64,000 nucleotides of DNA from Leptospira ognonensis (GCF_004770745.1 NZ_RQGD01000010.1:124001-188000); one strand, 5' to 3'; numbered from the stretch's first letter, positions 44,851-55,044 are shown. The notes: generated by a model from the sequence alone, not told the origin. Numbers and translations are program-made.

Positions 44851-47800
44851 TCGTGCTGATTCGTTTATTGTCCTTCTCTGGTGCCCAGGAAAAAGTTTTT
44901 TTGCCATTGCTCTTTGTGAGGACGATTTCTTTTCCCTTAACTTCCAAAGTGGTGTCAGCTAAATGATATTTCAATTCACTTTGGGAAGTGATTGCTTCAT
45001 TCCATTTCGCTTCACCCTTCCATACCAACAACTTATCGGATGTCTTAATTTGGATCGAGTCATCTAAAGGATACGAATTCACATAACTTCCGCTTGCGGG
45101 AAGAGATACAATTTTACCGTTCATGTCTGCTACTAGGAATTGATTTCCAATCCGAATCAAACAAGAACTTGCCAAACATCCATTGACTATCAACTTTTCA
45201 CCTTGATCTTTTTTAAGAAGTGATGCCTCTTTGGATGGTGCATTCCAATTGTCTTTTGGTAGGGAGGAAAATCCATATTCATTCTTTTTGTTTTTAATCA
45301 AAAGAATCGACCCAGATGAGGTTAATCCAAAGGTATGGATGTCTTTATCCTTTGCTGTAAAAAGCAAATCGCCATCAACGGTCATGATCTGAAAAAATCG
45401 TTGTTTGGTTTTCTGGTTCTCGGTGAGGAGAAAAATTTTATCAATTTGCAGCTCTGCCGAAACGATTTCGTCCACGGTGTTGAGCTCAATGGAGGTTCCA
45501 AGTTTTCCGGTATCGGGATAAATCTTTTGAATCAAGCCAGAGCGAAAAGCAAAGATTTGTTTGCCTCCGATCAGTCTCTTAAAAGGAGCAGGCGTAGCAA
45601 ATTTCCAAGTAACTTCTTTTGTTTCGCGATCGAGGCCTACGATGCTTTCTCCGTAATTGACGATGACCCGATTTGGATAAAGTAAAGGCAACTCAACAGG
45701 CGTCCCAGAAAGGGCCACTTCTGTAATAATGATACCCTCTTCCTGCTTGTCTGTAGGAAGCAAACGCGCATACTTTGAGTCAGGAAAATTTTTCCAAATC
45801 TCTTTTTGGACGGAGATTTTCTTGCTGGTAATTTTATCAGAGGGTGTCTTCTTCGACTTTTCATCAAGTATCACATAATGCGCATATAACGCCTCAGCAG
45901 ATCGTTCTTCCTTTAAAACATTTAAAATCGAATCTTCAGCTTCATTCAATTTACCTTCTTTGAAATAAATATATGCAAGGTGAATCTCCCCATCAGCAAA
46001 ATCAGGATCAGATTTTTTTAAAGCTTCGAGAATTGATTTTGATTCCGTGGTTAGATCTTCATTAAAGTAAGCTATGGCTAAATTATAAGAAGAAATGGAG
46101 AATTCGCCATCTTTTGACCTGGCTCTTTCAAATTCCTTTTTGGCATTTTCGGGTTTTCCGATCTTATAAAAAGCGAGTCCTTTTGCTACATTTGAAGGTG
46201 CAAACGAGCCGTTTAATAAAATAGATTTATCAAAATTTGAAAGTGAAGACTCATAGTCTTTCTTTTTCATCGAGATAAGACCTAACATATAATAGCTGTA
46301 AAATGAATCGGGTTTTTCCGAGATAAGTTTATTGAATCCTTCTTCGGCCTTGCCGATTTCTCCCTTTTTATAGAAGAATGCGTAGATCCCTTCGTGGAAC
46401 GAAGATGCCTGATCCTTATTTTCTCGTGCCGCCTTTTCTAAAATGGCGATCCCCTTTTCTTCTTCACCCTTTGACATATAGCATTCGGCTACTTTTACAA
46501 GTAAAGACGGTTTAGGCACTTTATCATATGCTTTCTGATAGGATACAATCGCATCATCAAATCTCTTTTTATCGTATGCTTTGTTACCTTCTCGGACAAA
46601 AGGAATGATTTCAGCGAATCGAAGGTTTTCTTTTATGGTTCGTTCCGTTTCCGTGATCTCAGGAATCTCTTTTGAATACTTTTTAGACTTTTGGACATAG
46701 TCCATCGCCTTAGTATAATTTTCTTTATCATTTTCATCTACGGCTCGCTTATAATATAAATTACCCAAACGATAATGAACGGCATCATTGTCTGGAAATT
46801 TTTTGAGTAGGCTGAGATAGATGGAATCTGCTTCGTCAAATTTTTTTGAATCTTCTGCGATACGACCTAAAGTAATCGCCACATAAGGATCGTTTTGAGA
46901 AAGTTTCTGCAATTTGCCGACGTATTCTGCTTCTTTTTTAGATTCTCCTGTTTTCGCATACACACGCGCGAGACCTTGGATAGCCATAAGATTTTTATCA
47001 TCATTTCTAAGTGCTTCCAAATAGGATGACTCAGATTTTTTGTATTCATTGAACGCATAATATGCTTTTGCAAATGCATTATGAGGAGCTGGATCGTTTG
47101 GTGATCTTCCTAAGGCTTTGCCATAAAGCTCTAATGCCTGCTTTCTTTTCCCTTGCCTTAAATAAGTATCGCCTTCTGAAATATACATTTGAGATTCAGC
47201 GAGCGCTAATGCCTTTTTAATTTGATCTTTGTCTGCGTGAATGTGGGTCTCTGCTTTCTTTAAGGCATCTATGGCTTCTTCATTGCGGCCTTGGTCGAGC
47301 AAAAGATAAGCCAAGTTCATGCGAGGTTCAAAAAAGTTTTTGTCCCAGGCGGAAGCATCTTGAAAGCTGAGAAGTGCTTTTTGCGTTTGTCCCCATTTCC
47401 ATTCACAGATCCCCAATTTGTTTTTCAACTCTGCGTTTTTTGGAGATTTTTTAAGCCCAGTTTCGGCGATCTTTAAGCATTCAGAAAAGTTTGATTTTTT
47501 GATTTGGACATTACAAAGACCAAGGTATCCGTTTGTGAAATTGTCCTGGATGGTAATCGACTTACGGAAGTTTGACTCTGCTTCCTTTAGATTCCCCTTT
47601 AGAAAGTTGGCATTGCCGAGAAAAGTCCAAAGCGAAGCATTGTTTGGTTGTAATTCTGTCGCTTTTTGGTATTCCTCAATCGCTAAATCATAATTTTTTT
47701 TGGCGATCGCATCATTTCCTTTCTGTATGAGGGCTGCTACTTTGGTAGATTGTTTGGCATTTTGGGCGGACTTAAGGTCCGGTTGCAGTTTTTCTGCCTT

Positions 47801-48424
47801 CGCAAAATAAGCTTCGGCTTCGTCGTATTTTTTTAATTCAAGACAAACATCACCTAACTGATTTAATAGCTCCACAGGGTATGGAAAATCTTTTTGATTT
47901 TCAAGTGGCTTTAAGGTAACATAACTTTCTTCATATTTTTTCTGAAGTTTTAGAAGTGTTCCCACTTTATACTTATAAACGGGTTCATCCGGCTCCATTT
48001 TCACAAGCTTTTGGTAAATCTGAAGGGCATCTTCATAATCGCCGAGAGTGCTCTCTACTGTTCCAAGTCCTATGAGTAGTTTTTCGTTCTCTGGATCTAA
48101 ACGATTTCCTAATTCATAAGCCTCTTTTGAGGCTGCATACTCGCCCAGTTGGTATTCAGAAGCGCCGATCAGCGCATAACCTTCGGCAGTTTCCACTTTT
48201 TCGTTTGCCTCTTTGCCACGAGTGATGGCTTCGCCAAACTCTCCTTTTTGGAAAAGCAGGTTTCCTTTTGCGAGAATCGCACGAGCCGATTCCAAATCCA
48301 ATCTGTCTTCTGCGGAAACCTCACTGGCAACCTCATCAGATACAGTTACTGTTTTGAAATCTCTAGACTGACAGTTATAAAATGCAAAAATTAGGAAGGA
48401 AAGGGAGAGAATTTTAAATTTCAT
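44837..48424 (-). CDS. Giant TPR lipoprotein with C-terminal PQQ/beta-propeller-like region
   Basis: The protein has 1195 residues. The signal peptide ends FAFYNCQS, a relaxed lipobox. From about residue 45 to 850 there are more than 15 tetratricopeptide repeats (for example EAYELGNRLDPENEKLLIGL and AIEEYQKATELQPNNASLWT). From about 900 a beta-rich region with IVGLDRETKEVTWKFATPAP-type strands (W-x-F blades) looks like a PQQ-type propeller. It would serve as an envelope scaffold. It overlaps the PEGA gene by 4 bases and is the third gene of the FecR-PEGA-TPR operon. Confidence 0.8.
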   Translation of the reverse strand: MKFKILSLSFLIFAFYNCQSRDFKTVTVSDEVASEVSAEDRLDLESARAILAKGNLLFQKGEFGEAITRGKEANEKVETAEGYALIGASEYQLGEYAASKEAYELGNRLDPENEKLLIGLGTVESTLGDYEDALQIYQKLVKMEPDEPVYKYKVGTLLKLQKKYEESYVTLKPLENQKDFPYPVELLNQLGDVCLELKKYDEAEAYFAKAEKLQPDLKSAQNAKQSTKVAALIQKGNDAIAKKNYDLAIEEYQKATELQPNNASLWTFLGNANFLKGNLKEAESNFRKSITIQDNFTNGYLGLCNVQIKKSNFSECLKIAETGLKKSPKNAELKNKLGICEWKWGQTQKALLSFQDASAWDKNFFEPRMNLAYLLLDQGRNEEAIDALKKAETHIHADKDQIKKALALAESQMYISEGDTYLRQGKRKQALELYGKALGRSPNDPAPHNAFAKAYYAFNEYKKSESSYLEALRNDDKNLMAIQGLARVYAKTGESKKEAEYVGKLQKLSQNDPYVAITLGRIAEDSKKFDEADSIYLSLLKKFPDNDAVHYRLGNLYYKRAVDENDKENYTKAMDYVQKSKKYSKEIPEITETERTIKENLRFAEIIPFVREGNKAYDKKRFDDAIVSYQKAYDKVPKPSLLVKVAECYMSKGEEEKGIAILEKAARENKDQASSFHEGIYAFFYKKGEIGKAEEGFNKLISEKPDSFYSYYMLGLISMKKKDYESSLSNFDKSILLNGSFAPSNVAKGLAFYKIGKPENAKKEFERARSKDGEFSISSYNLAIAYFNEDLTTESKSILEALKKSDPDFADGEIHLAYIYFKEGKLNEAEDSILNVLKEERSAEALYAHYVILDEKSKKTPSDKITSKKISVQKEIWKNFPDSKYARLLPTDKQEEGIIITEVALSGTPVELPLLYPNRVIVNYGESIVGLDRETKEVTWKFATPAPFKRLIGGKQIFAFRSGLIQKIYPDTGKLGTSIELNTVDEIVSAELQIDKIFLLTENQKTKQRFFQIMTVDGDLLFTAKDKDIHTFGLTSSGSILLIKNKKNEYGFSSLPKDNWNAPSKEASLLKKDQGEKLIVNGCLASSCLIRIGNQFLVADMNGKIVSLPASGSYVNSYPLDDSIQIKTSDKLLVWKGEAKWNEAITSQSELKYHLADTTLEVKGKEIVLTKSNGKKTFSWAPEKDNKRISTITID

Positions 48425-50037
48425 TTCTTTAGTTTCTCCTCGAATTTAACCATATCTGGATAATGGATTTTGATTCCACGAAGCGGATTGCCAGATAAGA
48501 ACGAATCATGCGGAGTTAAAATCGCGATCTGCCAGAGGACTTTAAAGTTCCATGGTATCTCTAAAACCGTTGTCCCTCCGAGTGCGATCTTCAACATTTG
48601 TTTTTCTGGATCGGTTGTCCAAGACATTGTGCGACCTTTTTCGGGCTCTTCTGTTTTCCATCGATACGAAACATGCACAGGTGCATCTGTTTCCCCATTA
48701 CCATACTTCACGATATGAAAATCTGTCTTGTCTACAACGACAAGCACTGACTTTCCTTCAATGTCAGAGATTAAAAAACCAAACTTACCATTTAACTCTG
48801 TCGAGGTTCCGAATTTTAGAGTGGATTCAATTTTATCTGGGATAAGATTTTGTGAATAGACTCCGTGCCAGCCTGTCGGTAATTCTTGTTTCTTTTGAAA
48901 GGTCAAGGAACCTGTAAAATTAACAGAAAAGTTTGGTGAGCCACTCGATACGCTCCAGAAATCCTCTGCTTCCCAGGAGATTCCTTCCTCTAACGCAAAC
49001 GGTAATGACAAAGTCGAGATTCCCTTAGGACGTACGGCAAGGGGGGATTCAGCATACTGGTATGTGTCAGTAGCGTTCGAGCGAATGAACTGGATCGGAT
49101 AACTTCCGTAAGGAACTCCTGACTCAGCATAAATAGTCTTTCCCTTCTTTTGTCCAGCTACTATGACCTCAAGTCCTGCGGGGTAACTCGTTAAAAATAG
49201 AGTCCCTTGCGAAATGTCATCACTCCATTCTTGGAAAATTCTACTTTTTTTACCACCGCGAACAATGAGTTTTCTCAATTCAGGGTCTTTACCAGGTTTT
49301 GAAAAAGCGAGAGTATGTTTACCGTTTAAGACTGGATAGTTGAGGATGGGAGCCTTTCCAATATCGGTGCCATCTAAGTTGATAAGGGTTCCAGGAGAAG
49401 TAGAGAAAATAGAAACCTGCCCTCTCACAGTTGCTTCCATAATGGCCTGTATTTCTGTATCTTTGGGGCTGAATGCTTCAGACCAGTAAGAGGTAAGAGC
49501 GAGGCGAAGAGGGATCAAACCATTTTTATACTGGTATACCTCTAATTTTTTATTCTTTGATTTCATCGAATCTTCAGATTCGAATTTAAAAACATAAGCG
49601 GAGGAACCAAACTCAGATCCAAGGATGGGATCTAGATACGTAATCGATAATTTTAACTGATTATCGGCTCTTTCGACCTTTGCACTAAGGATGACATCAA
49701 CATCACTTGCTTTTAATTCCTCAACCGTAGCTTTTCGATCCTGAGGAAGTCTGATGAATTTACCGAAGCGACTATGATTCGTTAGAATCTTATCCTCGAG
49801 AAAATTTAGATCGGAGGCCGTCAAATCGTTCGGAAGTGCCGACCAATTTAGAATGAAACTGGGAGTCGGCTTGCTTGCCAACCTTTCCTTATAATCGACA
49901 AGTGATGGCTGAGGTTCAGACACACCGTGTTCCAAAGCTCGATAAACGGGCTTTGGAACTGATTCCTTTAAAGTTTCAATTTGAGTGACGGAAGCACAAG
50001 AAATGCAGAGAGCGACAAGAAAGAAAACATATCTCAT
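48421..50037 (-). CDS. PEGA-domain lipoprotein
   Basis: The protein has 538 residues. The signal peptide ends VALCISCAS, a lipobox. After an N-terminal region, SIFSTSPGTLINLDGTDIGK starts a PEGA domain, and a second repeat GTLFLTSYPAGLEVIVAGQKK follows. The last 200 residues are beta-rich (FWSVSSGSPNFSVNFTGSLT), possibly a concanavalin/glucanase-like jelly roll. It overlaps both neighbours by 4 bases (FecR upstream, TPR downstream). Confidence 0.75.
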   Translation of the reverse strand: MRYVFFLVALCISCASVTQIETLKESVPKPVYRALEHGVSEPQPSLVDYKERLASKPTPSFILNWSALPNDLTASDLNFLEDKILTNHSRFGKFIRLPQDRKATVEELKASDVDVILSAKVERADNQLKLSITYLDPILGSEFGSSAYVFKFESEDSMKSKNKKLEVYQYKNGLIPLRLALTSYWSEAFSPKDTEIQAIMEATVRGQVSIFSTSPGTLINLDGTDIGKAPILNYPVLNGKHTLAFSKPGKDPELRKLIVRGGKKSRIFQEWSDDISQGTLFLTSYPAGLEVIVAGQKKGKTIYAESGVPYGSYPIQFIRSNATDTYQYAESPLAVRPKGISTLSLPFALEEGISWEAEDFWSVSSGSPNFSVNFTGSLTFQKKQELPTGWHGVYSQNLIPDKIESTLKFGTSTELNGKFGFLISDIEGKSVLVVVDKTDFHIVKYGNGETDAPVHVSYRWKTEEPEKGRTMSWTTDPEKQMLKIALGGTTVLEIPWNFKVLWQIAILTPHDSFLSGNPLRGIKIHYPDMVKFEEKLKK

Positions 50038-51002
50038 TTTTTATCAAAACTTTCCTTGGCTGGCAATTTTAAGGAATCCTTTTGGATGTCTTTTTGGATG
50101 TATTTAGACTCTTCCACAGATTTTGCTGTAGTAATGACTTCGTCTGCTTTATTTTTCGAAATCTCTTTTTTGCGAATGGAAGATTCAACTTCCTCTACTG
50201 AGGAACCAACATCCATTTTTTTCAATTCTTCACTATTCGCACGCAATTCGTTGGAGAGTGATTCGAATTGAAGCATTTTGGTATTCTCGAAAATTAACAT
50301 TTCTTTTAAATCAGAAAGGGACTGCGAATCCAATGGCTGGATCATCTTATCGCTGAGCTTTGTATCCTTACCTACTGTAGCTTCTTTTTGTTTGTCCAAA
50401 ATGATTTCATTGTCTGAATTTGGCTTTTTCACAGAGATGGACCCATCAAGGACAGCATAGCGAACTACGCAATTATCATTTCCACACGGAACGCCCGCTT
50501 TGTTTGAGGAGGGGGATTCTACTGAAGTTAAAAAGGATGTTCCACGCACACCCGCGATGGACGTCGGAGTGACAACATTGAACGTATCATTCTTTCTTTC
50601 TTTATGCAGAACAGTAACTAGTTTACCATACTGCATGTTCACTTCCGTTTTGTGCTCCTGGCCTCTCGCCTCGTAAGCAGTCGTTAATTGAAGTGAAGTA
50701 TTTTTTGAGAGTTTGAGTACTCCATCATCGCCTAACAATATCTCTACGGAACCATTCGTTCCTGTGACAACCGTATCGGTGGGAAGGAGCGGATCCCCAA
50801 GGACTGGTTTGTTTTGGCTTCCTTCTCTTAAGATGACAACCTCACCTTTGATAAATGCAATGACAGCTGTGCGAGCTTCTCCTGAAGTCTGGGCTGGAGC
50901 CTGACCTGAATCCTTAGAATCTTTTTGGCAAGAAAATCCGAAAACGATAAGTCCTAGGATTAGGATTGAATTTGGTAAAATATGGGAACGAAAGATTTTC
51001 AT
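50034..51002 (-). CDS. FecR-domain lipoprotein
   Basis: The protein has 322 residues from ATG 51002, preceded by GGAGG six bases away; the frame is open to 51017 but that start has no ribosome site. The signal peptide ends VFGFSCQK. AVIAFIKGEVVILREGSQNK, NGSVEILLGDDGVLKLSKN and TPTSIAGVRGTSFLTSVES are the FecR domain. The C-terminal 100 residues are charged and helical. No ECF sigma factor is near, so it is not a classical FecR sensor. It opens the three-lipoprotein operon, 69 bases after rsgA. Confidence 0.85.
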   Translation of the reverse strand: MKIFRSHILPNSILILGLIVFGFSCQKDSKDSGQAPAQTSGEARTAVIAFIKGEVVILREGSQNKPVLGDPLLPTDTVVTGTNGSVEILLGDDGVLKLSKNTSLQLTTAYEARGQEHKTEVNMQYGKLVTVLHKERKNDTFNVVTPTSIAGVRGTSFLTSVESPSSNKAGVPCGNDNCVVRYAVLDGSISVKKPNSDNEIILDKQKEATVGKDTKLSDKMIQPLDSQSLSDLKEMLIFENTKMLQFESLSNELRANSEELKKMDVGSSVEEVESSIRKKEISKNKADEVITTAKSVEESKYIQKDIQKDSLKLPAKESFDKK

Positions 51003-51071
51003 AACACACCTCCGCATGAAAAGCGACTCTTCTTCAGTCTATAACAACTGAGAGATAAGCAACTCTTTTCC

Positions 51072-52022
51072 CTAATATCTTTTTGTTACACTTTGCGACC
51101 AATGGTCTCGTCGGGTGACTCTATGGGGTTTATTTAGGCTCTCGATCATGGCTTCGAGGCTTTTTCGACGGGATTCTGTAAGGTTTTCCGCTACAGACTT
51201 AAGGAGATTGCAATCTTCCCCGAAATCACAGCAATATTCGTATTTGCAGTCTTCCTTAGCCCTTCGCAGTTCGGGAAAACTTTCCATCATTTCAGCCTTG
51301 GAGACATGGAGAATTCCCCACTCTTTGACACCTGGAGAATCGATAATGACAGTTTCCCCTTCGAGAAATACAGCAAGGGAATTTGTCGTTGTGTGTTTGC
51401 CTTTTCTGGTACTACCACTGATTTCATTCGTTTTCTGATCATTATTCTTTGTTAAATGGTTAAGCAAAGTAGATTTACCTACACCGGAGTTTCCGCAAAG
51501 AAATGTCCGTTTGCCTTGGATTCTTTCTAGGAAAGGTGTGAGAGTTGAGGAATCTTCCGTAGAAACACTAATGACATCGTAACCTAATTTTCGATAAGAA
51601 TCTTCGCGCTCCTGGCGGTATTCGTCGGAAACGAGATCTGCTTTTGTGAATACGATGAGGGGATTGATACGAGTAGGATATGCTGCAACTAACAATCGAT
51701 CAATAAAACCGTCTTTGGTTTCAGGATCTTTTAAAGAAGCTAAAATCGCCAACAAATCGAGGTTAGCACAAAGAACATGACTATCTCCTTGGTCGCTTTT
51801 TCGAGTTAAAAAGTTTTTGCGCTCTGCTTTTTCGATGATGACCCAATCTCCAGATCCGGATTCGGCAAGTACAAGATCACCCACTACAAATGGATGGCGT
51901 TCCTCACTCTGATTTAGGCGTAGTTTCCCCTTAAGAACCGCTCGTACATAGGAAGTCGAGGGCGAGTATAACTCATAATAGGCTCCAAAGATCCGCGCGA
52001 TCGTAAATTGTTCTTTACCCAA
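51072..52022 (-). CDS. rsgA: Ribosome small subunit-dependent GTPase
   Basis: The protein has about 316 residues from the preferred TTG at 52022, with AAGGA eight bases upstream; the frame runs back to ATG 52085, which would overlap the divergent kinase. An OB-fold (YVRAVLKGKLRL) precedes circularly permuted GTPase motifs: FTKADLVS (G4), GNSGVGKSTLLNHL (G1), GSTRKGKHTTT (G2) and IIDSPGVKEWG (G3). The zinc knuckle reads CKYEYCCDFGEDC, with Asp where His is usual. It matures the 30S subunit. Confidence 0.93.
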   Translation of the reverse strand: MGKEQFTIARIFGAYYELYSPSTSYVRAVLKGKLRLNQSEERHPFVVGDLVLAESGSGDWVIIEKAERKNFLTRKSDQGDSHVLCANLDLLAILASLKDPETKDGFIDRLLVAAYPTRINPLIVFTKADLVSDEYRQEREDSYRKLGYDVISVSTEDSSTLTPFLERIQGKRTFLCGNSGVGKSTLLNHLTKNNDQKTNEISGSTRKGKHTTTNSLAVFLEGETVIIDSPGVKEWGILHVSKAEMMESFPELRRAKEDCKYEYCCDFGEDCNLLKSVAENLTESRRKSLEAMIESLNKPHRVTRRDHWSQSVTKRY

Positions 52023-52073
52023 TATCCATTTCCTTGTAAACTTAGGTCTCTCTTCCAGTAAATACCAACAATA

Positions 52074-53912
52074 ATGAAGATACAAGTTTTCTTTCGTATT
52101 TTTCTGAGTTATTCACCTGCTCTACTTCTTTCCGGAGTTCTGCTCGTTCTCTTTTACCAACACTATCTGGAATTTAGCTCACTCCTGGTCCTTTTCGGAT
52201 TTAATGCCTTCCTCTATGCCTGGAATTATTTGCAAGCTCAAACTCATACGAAATTGCAACTCAAGTCAACAGAATCTGAGAAACCTAAAAAACGAGACGA
52301 ATTGGTCCAAAGTTTGTTTGCTCTCGAAAAGTTCAAAGAGGAACTCATATCCTTCAATGATCCTGATCGCATCAGCTTAACCATCGTCAATTTTTTGGAG
52401 GCCAAAATTCCAGCTGAATTTGTACGTGTCTACACTTGGGATGAGGCCGAAGCACATTTTCGATGTCGCCCCTATCCCAAAGATGGAAAGCCCGATGAAG
52501 AGTTGGTTTTACCCGTATTTGATCCTTTTTTATTATGGCTTTCCGAAAGGGAAGGGATACACCTGATTGAAAATTTTCAAGAAGAATCATCACCTAACCA
52601 TATAAAAGTAAAAGAGCCTGCCCTAAGTTTTTTTAAAAGGACCAATTCTGTAGTCGTTGCGACCCTAGCAATGAAATCTAGCCTCGTTGGTTTTATTTTA
52701 CTTGGCAAAAACAAAAATAACACTAGTTACGGCATACACGAGATTGAAATTATCCTCGAAATCCTTTCTGTTTCGCTCATGTCGATTTCTAATTCCATGA
52801 TTTACCAACAACTGGTAAATTTAGCAGAAACGCTAGAAGCAAAAGTGCACGAACGCACTAGGGAGTTAGAGGAGGCACAGGCACACTTAGTCCAATCGGA
52901 GAAAATGGCATCCCTCGGTGTAATGGTCGCAGGAATCGCACATGAGATCAACACGCCCGCTGGTGTCATCAATGGCTCCTCTGACAACTTGGAAGCCAAT
53001 ATGATTTATACTTTTTCGCATCTCTCTGATTTGAATCAACTCATACAAAACCAAAGCTTGCGAGATACATATCTGGATTTACTGTTTGGTCTACTAAAGG
53101 ATGAAATTAAGGGAAAAGTAGATCCGAAGGATAAATTTAAATTAAAAAAAGAAATCAAACAAAAACTCATTTCTGAAGGTATTACGGAAGCAGATGCCGT
53201 CGAACTATCTGTTTTCCTCGTAGAACAGTCGATACCAAATAAAGAAAAAGAGCTATTGCATATTTGGAAAGAAGGTGGTAAGGAGGTTTATGACTTACTC
53301 AAAAACAGTGTCGGTTTACATCGAAACGTTAAGAACATTAGATATGCGATCAAGAATATCGTCCGTATTGTAAAAGCGTTAAAATACTATTCTCATCTTG
53401 GGCAATCTTCCTACGCGGAAGCCGACTTGCATGAGGGAATTGAGAATACACTCATCATCATGCAAAACCAAATCAAGCAAGGTGTCGAGATTGAGCGGCA
53501 TTACTCTGACCTACCTCCTGTTAAATGTAATTTAGACGAACTAAACCAGGTTTGGACCAACTTGATCACGAATGCCCTCCATGCTATGAAAAAAACGGAC
53601 TCTCCGAAACTTCAAATTTTTTCGAGACGGATTGGTTCGGATTATGTGATGATCGGATTTGAGGACAACGGATCGGGTGTTCCAGCGAGCATCAAAGATA
53701 AAATTTGGGATCCATTTTTTACCACCAAAGACCAAGGAGAGGGAACGGGACTCGGGCTCGGGATTGTGAAAGGAATCATCGAAAAGCACAAGGGGAGGAT
53801 TGAATTGGAGTCTGAACCGAATAAGACGCGTTTTATGGTATACCTTCCTTTGGATGGGCCAGGCGATGTTCCAAGCATACCCAAAGACATCATTCGGGAG
53901 AGACGCGGTTAG
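52074..53912 (+). CDS. Sensor histidine kinase with long dimerisation insert
   Basis: The protein has 612 residues. Two N-terminal membrane helices are followed by a GAF-like region (about 90-245), a coiled coil (LEAKVHERTRELEEAQAH), the H-box VAGIAHEINTPAGV with H290, and the ATPase domain with N-box NQVWTNLITNALHAM, GFEDNGSGVPA and GTGLGLGIVKGI. Between the H-box and the N-box lies about 110 extra residues (311-420) of helical sequence not found in the usual dimerisation domain. It is probably the sensor of a two-component pair, but no response regulator gene is adjacent. The next gene starts right after the stop. Confidence 0.88.
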   Translation: MKIQVFFRIFLSYSPALLLSGVLLVLFYQHYLEFSSLLVLFGFNAFLYAWNYLQAQTHTKLQLKSTESEKPKKRDELVQSLFALEKFKEELISFNDPDRISLTIVNFLEAKIPAEFVRVYTWDEAEAHFRCRPYPKDGKPDEELVLPVFDPFLLWLSEREGIHLIENFQEESSPNHIKVKEPALSFFKRTNSVVVATLAMKSSLVGFILLGKNKNNTSYGIHEIEIILEILSVSLMSISNSMIYQQLVNLAETLEAKVHERTRELEEAQAHLVQSEKMASLGVMVAGIAHEINTPAGVINGSSDNLEANMIYTFSHLSDLNQLIQNQSLRDTYLDLLFGLLKDEIKGKVDPKDKFKLKKEIKQKLISEGITEADAVELSVFLVEQSIPNKEKELLHIWKEGGKEVYDLLKNSVGLHRNVKNIRYAIKNIVRIVKALKYYSHLGQSSYAEADLHEGIENTLIIMQNQIKQGVEIERHYSDLPPVKCNLDELNQVWTNLITNALHAMKKTDSPKLQIFSRRIGSDYVMIGFEDNGSGVPASIKDKIWDPFFTTKDQGEGTGLGLGIVKGIIEKHKGRIELESEPNKTRFMVYLPLDGPGDVPSIPKDIIRERRG

Positions 53913-53913
53913 C

Positions 53914-55044
53914 TTGCAACCAACAACAAAGCTGTATCAGCCAGGGCTTTTGGAAAGATGGGGAAAATCCGTACTTTACAAAATTGCAAAAAAAAGAATT
54001 CAAATCACGGTTGATTCCGATGAGTCGTTTCAAGAAGTCTCTCAAAAAATAATTATAAGAGGTACGATTCACTCATTTCTGATCGGCTTCATCCCATCCT
54101 TTTTATTTGTTTGGATTAGCATTTTTTTACCAAAATTTACATCCCTTCGTTCGAACGAAGCATTCGTTTCCATTTCCTTGACAATTCTTCTAATTGGAGT
54201 TTTTACGTTTCTTGAATTTTATTTACTTTTTATGGTTGGATTGTATGAAGCCTATCTGATGGCACAAGCAGCTAACTTAGAATTAACGGAAGAACCAGAA
54301 CTAATTACTCCCGTTCCTGGCATGCTTGCCCGAATCGCCCTAGAGATTCCCGATCCTGAATTACGCTTATTTGGAATTGATCCTTACAAAACACTCAACA
54401 AGAAAACAGTATTACTAAAGACGATTATTTATAAGCTCAAAGTGATGGTCTCAAATTTATTTGCAAAAATATTCCTCAAAGCTCTTCTAGGAAGAACAAG
54501 TTTGAGATTTTATGTGGAATATATATCTGCGCCGATAACAGGATTTTGGGATGCGTATGTAACATATAAAATTTTACATGAGCTTAGAAAACGAATCATC
54601 TCCCGAAAAATAGCTGAAATCATCCTTTTACATATTAGGAATCACCATTCAAATCTTTCTCAATTGGGGAAAACCACCTTGATTCGAGGGATTGCAAATT
54701 CCATCGTATTCACAAAGACCTTTCACCCTAACTTTGAATACATATTACTCAAGCTTGTGAAGGAATTTAAAATTGAATTTGATATGGATGAAATGGATGA
54801 TCATGTAAAATTTGAAGCTGCAATTTCGGAATGCCCAATAGCGGAAGCGAACCTTATTTTCTCAATCTTCCAGCTTACCTCTTGCTTTGACGGCGTGTTA
54901 ACAAAACAGGAGTTGGAAATGTTCCCAAAACTCTTTGCAGGTAGAGATTCTTTTGACGTTCTTCAAACCTCACAACTCTCCAAATTGATATCAGATGGTT
55001 ACTTAAAAGAAGCAACGCACTTGGCCAAGGAGATGCTGGCTTAA
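53914..55044 (+). CDS. Hypothetical membrane protein following the kinase gene
   Basis: The protein has 376 residues from TTG 53914, one base after the kinase stop; the open frame runs back to 53800 inside the kinase gene. It has two clear hydrophobic segments (HSFLIGFIPSFLFVWISIFL and ISLTILLIGVFTFLEFYLLF), then a long soluble domain. No family is recognised. The tight spacing suggests it may be a partner of the kinase. The soluble part is rich in charged residues and includes an EF-hand-like acid stretch (FDMDEMDDH), which is weak. Confidence 0.6.
   Translation: MQPTTKLYQPGLLERWGKSVLYKIAKKRIQITVDSDESFQEVSQKIIIRGTIHSFLIGFIPSFLFVWISIFLPKFTSLRSNEAFVSISLTILLIGVFTFLEFYLLFMVGLYEAYLMAQAANLELTEEPELITPVPGMLARIALEIPDPELRLFGIDPYKTLNKKTVLLKTIIYKLKVMVSNLFAKIFLKALLGRTSLRFYVEYISAPITGFWDAYVTYKILHELRKRIISRKIAEIILLHIRNHHSNLSQLGKTTLIRGIANSIVFTKTFHPNFEYILLKLVKEFKIEFDMDEMDDHVKFEAAISECPIAEANLIFSIFQLTSCFDGVLTKQELEMFPKLFAGRDSFDVLQTSQLSKLISDGYLKEATHLAKEMLA

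Noticed and set aside
53800..53913. Extended N terminus of the membrane protein inside the kinase gene
   Set aside because: The extra 38 residues would be read from the kinase ATPase end in another frame. A start at 53914 right after the stop is simpler.
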